From Frigidibacter mobilis (GTDB taxonomy: Bacteria; Pseudomonadota; Alphaproteobacteria; Rhodobacterales; Rhodobacteraceae): a DNA stretch of 64,000 bases. This document shows, one piece after another, positions 48,577 to 56,328 of the stretch. The notes beneath the pieces were generated by a model that saw only the letters and a list, made by a program, of their open reading frames with translations, was not told the origin of the DNA and did no database searches. The stretch spans positions 744,001 through 808,000 of the forward strand of contig NZ_CP012661.1 in assembly GCF_001620265.1 (NCBI RefSeq). The letters are read 5' to 3'. Position 1 is the first letter of the stretch; each line of letters begins with the position of its first letter. Both the position numbers and the translations under genes were made by a program.

Positions 48577-49196
48577 TTCGGCGGATCCTTCAGATAGGGC
48601 AGCGCCTTGCGGAAATAGTCCCAGCCGGTGACCAGCGTCAGCGCCGCGGCAATCCAGATCAGCGCCAGCCCGCCAAGCGTCGCCCAACCCGCCGCGCCCT
48701 CGGCCCACCGCACCGCGCCGCCCGCCTCGGGGCCACGGCCATGCGCGACATAGGTCAGCCCGGTGCCCAGGAACATCACGCCGATGGCCACCATCTGGGC
48801 CGTGGTCTTCCATTTGGCCAGCTTGGTCACCTGCAGCTTGCCCGACTCCGCCCCCAGGAACTCGCGCAGCCCGGCCACAAACACCTCGCGGAACAGGATC
48901 GCGGTGGCGGGCAGGATCAGCCAGGGGTTCATGCCCGAATAGCCGGTGATGACCACCAGCGCGATGATGACCATCGCCTTGTCGGCGATCGGGTCCAGCA
49001 TCGCGCCAAAGCGGGTCTGCTGGTTCCACAGCCGCGCCAGGTAGCCATCGGCCCAGTCGGTCGCCGAGGCACCCAGGAACAGCGCCAGCGCCGCCCAGTC
49101 CGCCCAGGGGCGGCTGAAATACAGGAACATGATCGGCACGCCGGGTGCAGCCAGCAGGCGCAGAACCGTCAGGGTATTGGGAATTGTCCATCTCAT
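48573..49196 (-). CDS. pgsA: CDP-diacylglycerol-glycerol-3-phosphate phosphatidyltransferase
   Basis: The 207-residue membrane protein has the CDP-alcohol phosphotransferase motif DWADGYLARLWNQQTRFGAM then LDPIADK (the DG-AR-G-D-D pattern). It makes the precursor of phosphatidylglycerol. It lies 18 bp downstream of uvrC in the run uvrC-pgsA-moaD-moaE. Confidence 0.95.
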   Translation of the reverse strand: MRWTIPNTLTVLRLLAAPGVPIMFLYFSRPWADWAALALFLGASATDWADGYLARLWNQQTRFGAMLDPIADKAMVIIALVVITGYSGMNPWLILPATAILFREVFVAGLREFLGAESGKLQVTKLAKWKTTAQMVAIGVMFLGTGLTYVAHGRGPEAGGAVRWAEGAAGWATLGGLALIWIAAALTLVTGWDYFRKALPYLKDPPK

Positions 49197-49214
49197 ATGC
49201 TCAGTCCTACCCGT

Positions 49215-51149
49215 TCAGCCCCTGGCATGGAAGAAGTCATGGATGGCCTGCGCCATCGCTTCGGAAATTCCCGGCGCGGCCTTCAGGTCGGACAGGCCCG
49301 CGCGGGCCACCGCCTTGGCACTGCCGAAATGTTGCAAAAGTGCTCTTTTGCGGGTGGCGCCCACGCCCGGGATATCGTCCAGCGGGGTCGCCCCCACCGC
49401 CTTCGACCGCTTGGCCCGGTGCGCGCCAATCGCCCAACGGTGCGCCTCGTCACGCAGGCGCTGCACGAAATACAGCACCGGGTCATTGTGCTGCAGCGCG
49501 AAGGGGCGCTGGCCGGTGCGGTGGAACTCCTCCTTGCCGGCATCGCGGTCCACGCCCTTGGCAACGCCCACCATCGGGATGTCCTCCACCCCCATCTCCT
49601 TCATGATCTGCGCCACGGCCGAGACCTGCCCGGCGCCGCCGTCGATCAGCAGGAGATCCGGCCACGCCTCCGACTCGCGCCCCGGGTCTTCCTTGAGCAG
49701 GCGGGAAAAGCGGCGGGTCAGCACCTCTTTCATCATGCCGAAGTCATCCCCTGGCGTCAGATCCTCGCCGCGGATGTTGAATTTTCGATACTGGCTTTTC
49801 AGGAAGCCCTCGGCCCCCGCCACGATCATCCCGCCCACCGCATCGGTGCCCTGGTTGTGCGAGTTATCATAGACCTCGATCCGCTTCGGCGGCCCTTCAA
49901 GGCCGAAGGCCTCGGCCAGCCCGTCCAGCAGCCGCGTCTGGGTCGCATTCTCGCTCATCCGGCGGGCGAGGCTTTCGCGGGCGTTGCGGGCGGCATTCTC
50001 GACCAGCTCCGCCTTCTCGCCGCGCTGCGGCACGCCAAGCGTGACCTTGCGGCCGGCGCGGTCGGTCAGCAGCTGCGTCATCAGGTCGGGATCGTCGATG
50101 GCGTGCGACAGCAAGATCAGCCGCGGCGGCTCCTTGTCATCGTAAAACTGCGCCAGGAAGGCCTGCAGCACCTCGGGTTCCTCGGCGTCCGACGGGGTGC
50201 GCGGGTAGAAGTCGCGGTTGCCCCAGTTCTGGTGGCCGCGGATGAAGAACACCTGCACGCAGGCCTGCCCGCCCTCCATATGCAGCGCCACCACATCCGC
50301 CTCGGCCACGCCGCGCGGGTTCACGCCTTGGGCTTGCTGCACATTGGTCAGTGCGCGGATCCGGTCGCGCAGCGCGGCCGCCCGTTCGAACTCCATCGCA
50401 TCCGAGGCCTCGGCCATCGCCTTGGCCAGCGTCGCCTGCACATTGGTGGACCGGCCCTGCAAGAAGCGCTCGGCATCGTTTACCAGCCCGGCATAGTCCT
50501 CTTCGCTGACATAGCCCACGCAGGGCGCCGCGCAGCGCTTGATCTGGTAGAGCAGGCAGGGCCGGGTCCGGCTCTCGAACATCGCATCCGAACAGTTGCG
50601 CAGCAGGAACACCTTCTGCAGCTGGTTCAACGTCCGGTTCACCGCGCCGGCACTGGCGAAGGGACCGTAGTAGGAGCCCGCCTCGCTGCGCTTGCCGCGA
50701 TGCTTCTTGATCTGCGCAAAGCGGTGGGTCTTGCTGACCAGGATGTTCGGAAAGGACTTGTCGTCGCGCAAAAGCACATTGTAGCGCGGCTTCAGCTGCT
50801 TGATGAGGTTCTGTTCCAGCAACAGCGCCTCGGTCTCGGTGCGCGTGGTCAGGAACATCATCTGCGCCGTCTCGCGGATCATCCGCGCGATGCGCCCCGA
50901 ATGGCCCGAGGGCCGGGCGTAGTTCGACACCCGCGCCTTGAGGTTGCGCGCCTTGCCGACATACAGGACCTGCGCCTGGGCATCGAGCATCCGGTAGACG
51001 CCCGGGGAGCTGTCGAGCGTCCGCAATTGCGCCGCGATCAGCGCATGGCCGGTCAGTGCCGGGCCGGCAGCCCCGCCCTGCACAGCGGGTCCGGTGCCCG
51101 GCTGCGGTGCCGCCGGATCGGTCAAATCACTCGGGTCGGGTCCAGCCAT
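49215..51149 (-). CDS. uvrC: Excinuclease ABC subunit C
   Basis: The 644-residue protein has an N-terminal GIY-YIG nuclease domain ([20 protein letters not shown]), a UvrB-binding UVR region (about 240-280), the RNase H-like C-terminal nuclease ([40 protein letters not shown]) and a helix-hairpin-helix tail. It makes both incisions in nucleotide excision repair. An AT-rich region lies upstream. Confidence 0.97.
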   Translation of the reverse strand: MAGPDPSDLTDPAAPQPGTGPAVQGGAAGPALTGHALIAAQLRTLDSSPGVYRMLDAQAQVLYVGKARNLKARVSNYARPSGHSGRIARMIRETAQMMFLTTRTETEALLLEQNLIKQLKPRYNVLLRDDKSFPNILVSKTHRFAQIKKHRGKRSEAGSYYGPFASAGAVNRTLNQLQKVFLLRNCSDAMFESRTRPCLLYQIKRCAAPCVGYVSEEDYAGLVNDAERFLQGRSTNVQATLAKAMAEASDAMEFERAAALRDRIRALTNVQQAQGVNPRGVAEADVVALHMEGGQACVQVFFIRGHQNWGNRDFYPRTPSDAEEPEVLQAFLAQFYDDKEPPRLILLSHAIDDPDLMTQLLTDRAGRKVTLGVPQRGEKAELVENAARNARESLARRMSENATQTRLLDGLAEAFGLEGPPKRIEVYDNSHNQGTDAVGGMIVAGAEGFLKSQYRKFNIRGEDLTPGDDFGMMKEVLTRRFSRLLKEDPGRESEAWPDLLLIDGGAGQVSAVAQIMKEMGVEDIPMVGVAKGVDRDAGKEEFHRTGQRPFALQHNDPVLYFVQRLRDEAHRWAIGAHRAKRSKAVGATPLDDIPGVGATRKRALLQHFGSAKAVARAGLSDLKAAPGISEAMAQAIHDFFHARG

Positions 51150-51224
51150 ATCCTACCAGCTCTGATTCCCCGCTGGCTGCCTCCATATGGAGGCCGGGGC
51201 AAGGGGAAACATCTCCACCGTTTC

Positions 51225-51233
51225 TGTGGATAA
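51225..51233 (-). promoter_or_regulatory. Perfect DnaA box
   Basis: TGTGGATAA is the reverse complement of TTATCCACA, the strongest DnaA-binding 9-mer known. I found no other perfect copy in the intergenic regions of the window, including the dnaA leader. Confidence 0.6.
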
Positions 51234-51314
51234 CTCTGGGGAGCAGTTTTCCGGGACCGCGAATTTCCGTTGTTTTTAGCGCGCCTGAAGGCTTTGCCTG
51301 TTTTTTGTGCAAAT

Positions 51315-51340
51315 TATCAAGGCGTTGATTTTCCTTGATA
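51315..51340. repeat. Inverted repeat in the AT-rich island
   Basis: TATCAAGG (51315-51322) and CCTTGATA (51333-51340) form perfect 8-bp arms around a 10-base spacer. It could be a dimeric regulator site for uvrC or an origin element. Confidence 0.5.
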
Positions 51341-51515
51341 TTATTTTCAACAGCGGCCAAATGCCTGATAATGTTAAAGGATTCATAACGGATTTGTGAC
51401 CATTTGCGGCGGCGTGCACAACTTGCCGCAGCAGGGTAATGAAGGTTAACGAAACCGCCGCGTCCGGCCGGTGCCTCGGCCAGCAAGAAACCCCCAAGAT
51501 CTAGGGGCCAGCGGG

Positions 51516-52307
51516 TCATTCGACCCCCAGAACGTCGGGTGTCTGCCAGCCCAGATGCTGCCCGCCATCGGTGCAGATCAGTTGGCCGGTCACCGAAGGC
51601 GCGTCGAGGAAATAGCCAAGCGCCGCGGTCACATCCTCGGGCCCTGCCCCCCGCCGCAAGATGGTTGCGGCGCGCTGGCGGGCGAAATGGTCCTCGCTCT
51701 GCCGGGCGCCCTGCATCGTCGGCCCCGGCCCGATGGCGTTGACGCGGATGTTGGGGGCAAGTGCCTGGGCGGCGGTGCGGGTCAGCGCCCAGAGCCCGGC
51801 CTTGGCCAGCGAGTAGGTCATGAACTCCGGCGTCGGCTTCAGCACGCGCTGGTCGCACATGTTGATGACCAGAGCCTGCGCCAGCGGCTCGCCACCGTGG
51901 CTGCCGGCCTTGGGCGCCTGCGCGGCAAAGGCCTGGATCAGCACGAAGGGCGCACGCAGGTTCGAGCCGATATGGCGGTCCCAGCTGTCGCGGGTTGCGC
52001 TGCGGATCGTGTCGTATTCAAAGATCGAGGCGTTGTTGACCAGCACCGTCAGCGGCCCGCCAAGCGCCTTCGCGGCAGCTGGCACCAGACCGTCGGTCGC
52101 TTCCTCGTCCAGCAGATCGGCCGCCAGCGTCGCCGCCTGCACGCCAAGGGCGCGCGCCTCGGCGGCGGTCGCCTCGGCCTCCTCCGCCGAGCCGTGGTAA
52201 TGGATCGCAACGTCATGCCCACGCGCCGCCAGATACAACACCATTGCCCGCCCTAGCCGCCGCGCGCCGCCGGTGACCAGCGCCTTGCCCGGCCAGCGTT
52301 CCGTCAT
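51516..52307 (-). CDS. Short-chain dehydrogenase/reductase, pteridine reductase-like
   Basis: The 263-residue protein has the Rossmann start KALVTGGARRLGRAMVLYLA, the NNAS motif and the catalytic Tyr/Lys in MTYSLAKAGLWALTRTAA. The arginine-rich TGGARRLG cofactor motif resembles pteridine reductases and FolM (dihydromonapterin reductase), so NADPH-dependent pterin reduction is possible. The substrate is not proven. I chose the ATG at 52307; the upstream extension merely shadows the preceding small gene. It overlaps that gene by a few bases. Confidence 0.8.
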   Translation of the reverse strand: MTERWPGKALVTGGARRLGRAMVLYLAARGHDVAIHYHGSAEEAEATAAEARALGVQAATLAADLLDEEATDGLVPAAAKALGGPLTVLVNNASIFEYDTIRSATRDSWDRHIGSNLRAPFVLIQAFAAQAPKAGSHGGEPLAQALVINMCDQRVLKPTPEFMTYSLAKAGLWALTRTAAQALAPNIRVNAIGPGPTMQGARQSEDHFARQRAATILRRGAGPEDVTAALGYFLDAPSVTGQLICTDGGQHLGWQTPDVLGVE

Positions 52308-52464
52308 GACTTCCTCCGCCCTTTGCCGCAGCCGCAGGGGCCCGGCCCGATGCGCGCCCGCCCGCAGGCCGGGCAGCGTTGCACCCGCGCTTGACGCGGA
52401 AGGCACCGAACATCGCCAGCACGACCATGACGATCAGGAACAGCGTGACGATCTTGACCATCAT
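52304..52464 (-). CDS. Small membrane protein with zinc-ribbon tail, frameshifted
   Basis: The N-terminus MMVKIVTLFLIVMVVLAMFG is one hydrophobic helix. In another frame the sequence continues VQRCPACGRARIGPGPCGCG then KGRRKS, a zinc-ribbon-like tail with five cysteines. Adding one base at the CCC run 52384-52386 (GGG on the coding strand) joins them into a 53-residue protein. I recall similar helix-plus-CxxC small proteins in Rhodobacterales, function unknown. The stop overlaps the dehydrogenase start. The single-base break resembles others in this window. Confidence 0.6.
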
Positions 52465-52465
52465 G

Positions 52466-53269
52466 TCACAGTCCGAACCGGGCCCAATGGCCCCGATCCT
52501 CCACCGCCGTCATCGCCTGCGACGCGGCCTCGACCCCGATCCGGCGCAGGAAGGGGCGCTTCTGTTCATGCAGGACCATCTGTACCTTGTCGCCATAGAG
52601 CTGCTTAAGCTTCGGCACGACATGGCCGATGCCGTCGGCCAGCCCCACCGCCACCGCCTGCCGGCCCACGAACACCTCGCCGGTGAAGAGGTCCGCCCCC
52701 TCGGCCAACCGCGCCCCGCGCCGGGCCTTGACCTGTGCGATGAAGGCCTGGTGGATCGGTTCCTGCAGCGCGATCAGGCGCGCCACATCCTCGGGCTTTT
52801 CCGGGCGGAACGGGTCAAGGAAGCTCTTCGACCCGCCGGCGGTATGCACCCGCCGTTCGATCCCGTGGCGGCTGAGGAATTCCGGGAAGCCGAAGCCCGC
52901 CGAGATCACCCCGATGGAGCCCAGGATCGAACTGTCATCGGCCCAGATGTCATCGGCGGCGCAGGCCAGCCAGTACCCGCCCGAGGCCGCGACATCCTCG
53001 ACAAAAGCATGGACCGGCAGCTTGCATTCATCGGCCAGCCGCCGCACCCGCGCCGCGATCAACGAGGATTGCACCGGCGAGCCGCCGGGCGAGTTGACGA
53101 TCAGCGCCACCGCCACAGGTTTGCCCCGGCGGAAGGCGCGCTCTATCAGCTGGGCGGTGCCGGCATCGGACAGGCCGCTGCCGACGCGGCCCGCGCCGCC
53201 GATGACGCCGGTCAGCCGGATGACGGAAACGCGGGGCTGTTTGGTCACAAAGGGGATGCGGAGTTTCAT
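52466..53269 (-). CDS. S49 family serine peptidase (SppA/SohB-like)
   Basis: The 267-residue protein has the S49 core: VALIVNSPGGSPVQSSLIAA, the catalytic serine in VEDVAASGGYWLACAADDIW, and a possible catalytic lysine in TAGGSKSFLDPF. Such peptidases degrade signal peptides or membrane protein fragments. I see no clear signal peptide or membrane segment, unlike typical SppA, so its location is uncertain. It is divergent from the LysR gene and 1 bp upstream of the small zinc-ribbon gene. Confidence 0.87.
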   Translation of the reverse strand: MKLRIPFVTKQPRVSVIRLTGVIGGAGRVGSGLSDAGTAQLIERAFRRGKPVAVALIVNSPGGSPVQSSLIAARVRRLADECKLPVHAFVEDVAASGGYWLACAADDIWADDSSILGSIGVISAGFGFPEFLSRHGIERRVHTAGGSKSFLDPFRPEKPEDVARLIALQEPIHQAFIAQVKARRGARLAEGADLFTGEVFVGRQAVAVGLADGIGHVVPKLKQLYGDKVQMVLHEQKRPFLRRIGVEAASQAMTAVEDRGHWARFGL

Positions 53270-53355
53270 GCCTCCGATCTAGTCCGCCGGGCCCCGTCAA
53301 ACAAGGCTGCCGATTTCTGCTGCCGCCCGCTGCGCGGATCGCTTAGGCTGCCGCC

Positions 53356-54237
53356 ATGATCGACAAGCTGGAAATGTTCATCGCGCTGGCCAAGGAACGC
53401 CATTTCGGCCGCGCCGCCGAAGCGGTGGGGGTGACGCAGCCCACGCTCTCCTCGGCGATCCGCCAGCTGGAGGATACGCTTGGCGTGCAACTGGTCTTCC
53501 GCGGCTCGCGCTTTCAGGGCCTGACGCCCGAGGGAGAGCGGGTGCTGGAGCGGGCGCAGCGGCTGGTGGCCGATGCCCGCGCACTGCGCCAGGAAATGCG
53601 GGCGGTGCGGCATGGGCTGGTGGGCACATTGCGGCTGGGGGTGATCCCGACCGCGCTGCCGCGGGTGGCGGAACTGACGGTGCCGTTCCTGGCCCGCAAC
53701 CCCGATGTGCGGGTCACGATTCTGTCGCGCACATCGTCCGCGATTCTGGCGGGCATCGGCAGCCTCGATCTGGATGCCGGCATCACCTACCTCGACAACG
53801 AACCGCTTGGCCGGGTCACGCAGGTGCCGCTGTTCCGCGAAAGCTATCGGCTGCTGGTCGCGGCCGGGGCGCCGCTGGCGGCACGTGCCTCGGTCAGTTG
53901 GGCCGAGGTGGCGGCGGAACCCCTGTGCCTGCTGACCGGCGACATGCAGAACCGCCGGATCGTGAATGACCTGCTGACAGCCGCCGGTGTGGTCGCCGCT
54001 CCGCAGGTGGAGAGCAACTCCACCATCGCGCTCGCCGCGCATGTGGCGACCGGGCGTTGGGCCTCGGTGGTGCCGGAGGCGCTGGCGGCGATGTTCGCGC
54101 GCGCCTCCGATCTGGCCTCGGTGCCGATCACCGCACCCGCCGTCAGCCACTCGGTCGGGTTGGTGGCGCCGCTGCGCGAACCCTATCCGCCGATGCTGGC
54201 GGCGTTGCTGGATGAGGCGCAGCGGCTGGCCTCCTGA
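53356..54237 (+). CDS. LysR-family regulator, probably of the fds formate dehydrogenase operon
   Basis: The 293-residue protein has an N-terminal LysR helix-turn-helix (FIALAKERHFGRAAEAVGVT then QPTLSSAIRQLEDTLGVQLV) and a C-terminal effector domain. It lies 94 bp upstream of fdsG on the same strand, and similar genes precede fds operons in related bacteria, so it probably controls them. Two inverted repeats between it and fdsG are candidate sites. The inducer (formate or a redox signal) is unknown. Confidence 0.88.
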   Translation: MIDKLEMFIALAKERHFGRAAEAVGVTQPTLSSAIRQLEDTLGVQLVFRGSRFQGLTPEGERVLERAQRLVADARALRQEMRAVRHGLVGTLRLGVIPTALPRVAELTVPFLARNPDVRVTILSRTSSAILAGIGSLDLDAGITYLDNEPLGRVTQVPLFRESYRLLVAAGAPLAARASVSWAEVAAEPLCLLTGDMQNRRIVNDLLTAAGVVAAPQVESNSTIALAAHVATGRWASVVPEALAAMFARASDLASVPITAPAVSHSVGLVAPLREPYPPMLAALLDEAQRLAS

Positions 54238-54290
54238 TAGATTTTCTCTATCGTTCGACGGGTCGTCTGCATTGATTTTCACATCAATGC
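54236..54290. promoter_or_regulatory. Candidate LysR operators upstream of fdsG
   Basis: Two inverted repeats lie one after the other. The first (54236-54252) is GATAGA-N5-TCTATC and contains ATAG-N7-CTAT, an OxyR-like half pattern. The second (54269-54290) is GCATTGAT-N6-ATCAATGC. Their centres are about 35 bp apart, as in LysR recall/activation site pairs. Binding is inferred. Confidence 0.5.
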
Positions 54291-54331
54291 CTGCTTTTGC
54301 AGATCAAGAAGCAACCGGAAGGGAGGCCATC

Positions 54332-54802
54332 TTGGCGCCACAGGCAGCACAGCACAGCCGCATTGCCGAGATCATCGCGGAGCATTCCGCGCTGGAGGGG
54401 CCGATGCTGCCGATCCTGCACGCGGTTCAGGCCGAATACGGCCACGTCCCGGCCGAGGCCCTGCCGATGATCGCGGACGCGCTGAACATCAGCCGGGCCG
54501 AGGCGCAGGGCGTGATGTCCTTCTACCACGATTTCCGCGACCACCCCTTGGGGCGCCATGTGCTGAAGATCTGCCGGGCCGAGGCCTGTCAGGCGAGGGG
54601 AGCGGGCGCGCTGGCCGAGGCCGCCAAGGCCCGGCTGGGCGTGGACTGGCACGGCACCACCCCCGGCGGCGCGCTGACGCTGGAGCCGGTGTTCTGCCTG
54701 GGCCTTTGCGCCTGCGCGCCTGCCGTCATGCTCGACGGGCAGGTGATCGGCCGGGTGGATGCCGCGCGGCTGGACCAGATTGCAACGGAGGCGGGTGCAT
54801 GA
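54332..54802 (+). CDS. fdsG: NAD-dependent formate dehydrogenase gamma subunit FdsG, TTG start
   Basis: The 156-residue protein is a NuoE-like [2Fe-2S] subunit. The cluster ligands are in CRAEACQARG and CLGLCACAP. It passes electrons between FdsA and FdsB. I prefer the TTG at 54332 because GGAAGGGAGG lies five bases upstream and family length fits. An ATG at 54287 would add 15 residues, but it lies in a candidate operator and has no good ribosome site. Confidence 0.9.
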   Translation: MAPQAAQHSRIAEIIAEHSALEGPMLPILHAVQAEYGHVPAEALPMIADALNISRAEAQGVMSFYHDFRDHPLGRHVLKICRAEACQARGAGALAEAAKARLGVDWHGTTPGGALTLEPVFCLGLCACAPAVMLDGQVIGRVDAARLDQIATEAGA

Positions 54803-56328
54803 GGATCTTTGTCCCCCGTGACGCCGCCGCCAAGGCCGTGGGCGCCGAGGCCGTTGCCGCCGCCGTCCGCGCCGAGGCCGCCGCCCGCGGCCTGCCGGTG
54901 GAACTGGTGCGCAATGGCAGTCGCGGCATGGTCTGGCTGGAGCCGCTGCTGGAGGTGGAGACCTCCGAAGGCCGCATTGCCTTCGGCCCGGTGACCGCCG
55001 CCGACGTGCCCGCCCTGTTCGATGCGGGCTTTGGCGCGCACCCAAAGGCGCTTGGCCTGACCGCCGAGATCCCGTTCCTGAAGAAGCAGACCCGCTTCAC
55101 CTTCGCCCGCGTTGGCCTGATCGACCCGCTGAGCCTGTCCGAGTATCAGGCTCAGGGCGGGTTGGCCGGGCTGCACAAGGCGATTGCGATGTCGCCCGAG
55201 GCCATCGTGGCCGAAGTTGCCGACAGCGGGCTGCGCGGCCGCGGCGGCGCGGGTTTTCCTACCGGCATCAAGTGGAAGACGGTGCTGGGAGCCGAGGCGG
55301 CGCAGAAATATGTCGTGTGCAATGCCGATGAGGGCGACAGCGGTACCTTCGCGGACCGGATGCTGATGGAGGGCGATCCCTTCACGCTGATCGAGGGCAT
55401 GGCGATTGCCGCGCTCGCGGTGGGGGCAACGCGCGGGTACATCTACTCGCGCTCGGAATATCCCGATGCGAACGAGGTGATGGGGCAGGCGATCGCCATC
55501 GCCCGCGCCGCCGGGGTGCTTGGCCCCGATATGCTGGGGTCCGGCCGTGCGTTCGAGCTGGAGCTGCGGGTGGGCGCCGGCGCCTATGTCTGCGGCGAGG
55601 AAACGGCGCTGCTGAACAGCCTGGAAGGCAAGCGCGGCGTGGTGCGGGCCAAACCGCCGATCCCGGCGCTGCAGGGGCTGTTCGGGCAGCCCACGGTCGT
55701 GAACAACGTGCTGTCGCTGGCGGCGGTGCCCGAGATCCTGGCGCAGGGGGCCGCGGCCTATGTGGCGCATGGCGTCGGGCGTTCGCGCGGGACGATCCCG
55801 CTGCAGATCGCGGGCAACGTGCGCTTCGGCGGCCTGTTCGAAACCGGCTTCGGCATCACGCTTGGCGAGATCGTGAACGATATCGCCGGCGGCACCGCTT
55901 CCGGCCGCCCGGTCAAGGCGGTGCAGGTCGGCGGCCCGCTGGGGGCCTATCACCCGGTGTCGGATTTCGGGCTGCCCTTTTCCTATGAGGATTTTGCCGG
56001 GTCCGGCGGCCTTGTCGGCCATGCCGGGCTGGTGGTGCATGATGACAGCGTCGACATGCTGCAGATGGCCCGCTTTGCCCTCGAGTTCTGCGCCATCGAA
56101 AGCTGCGGCAAATGCACCCCCTGCCGGATCGGCGCGGTGCGCGGGGTCGAGGTGGTGGACCGGATCGCCGCCGGCGACGCTGCCGCGATCCCGCTGCTGA
56201 CCGACCTGTGCCAGACCATGAAGCTGGGATCCCTTTGCGCCCTTGGCGGGTTCACCCCCTATCCGGTGCTCTCGGCGCTGACCCATTTCCCGGATGACTT
56301 CGCTACCCTTCAGGAGGCTGCGGAATGA
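54799..56328 (+). CDS. fdsB: Formate dehydrogenase beta subunit FdsB
   Basis: The 509-residue protein fuses a short N-terminal thioredoxin-like region with a NuoF-like flavoprotein. FMN and NADH binding motifs are GRGGAGFPTGIKWKTV, NADEGDSGTFADRMLMEGDP and the segment GAGAYVCGEETALLNSLEGK. The [4Fe-4S] ligands are in ESCGKCTPCRIGA plus a later cysteine. It reduces NAD with electrons from formate. It overlaps fdsG and fdsA by 4 bp each. Confidence 0.96.
   Translation: MRIFVPRDAAAKAVGAEAVAAAVRAEAAARGLPVELVRNGSRGMVWLEPLLEVETSEGRIAFGPVTAADVPALFDAGFGAHPKALGLTAEIPFLKKQTRFTFARVGLIDPLSLSEYQAQGGLAGLHKAIAMSPEAIVAEVADSGLRGRGGAGFPTGIKWKTVLGAEAAQKYVVCNADEGDSGTFADRMLMEGDPFTLIEGMAIAALAVGATRGYIYSRSEYPDANEVMGQAIAIARAAGVLGPDMLGSGRAFELELRVGAGAYVCGEETALLNSLEGKRGVVRAKPPIPALQGLFGQPTVVNNVLSLAAVPEILAQGAAAYVAHGVGRSRGTIPLQIAGNVRFGGLFETGFGITLGEIVNDIAGGTASGRPVKAVQVGGPLGAYHPVSDFGLPFSYEDFAGSGGLVGHAGLVVHDDSVDMLQMARFALEFCAIESCGKCTPCRIGAVRGVEVVDRIAAGDAAAIPLLTDLCQTMKLGSLCALGGFTPYPVLSALTHFPDDFATLQEAAE

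Larger units (their letters stand above)
51150..51515. other. AT-rich intergenic island with a perfect DnaA box (origin-like candidate or uvrC promoter)
   Basis: This 366-bp region is the most AT-rich stretch I noticed in the window. It holds a perfect DnaA box TGTGGATAA (51225-51233), an inverted repeat TATCAAGG/CCTTGATA (51315-51340), a CtrA-like TTAA-N7-ATAA (51374-51388) containing a GATTC methylation site, and a TTAAC half-site near 51450. No gene is credible. It must at least include the uvrC promoter; a replication-origin role is a hypothesis. Confidence 0.5.

Noticed and set aside
48027..51233. A 1068-codon open frame on the plus strand
   Set aside because: It is antisense to moaE, moaD, pgsA and uvrC, all clearly recognised, and its translation is Arg/His/Gln-rich without domains.
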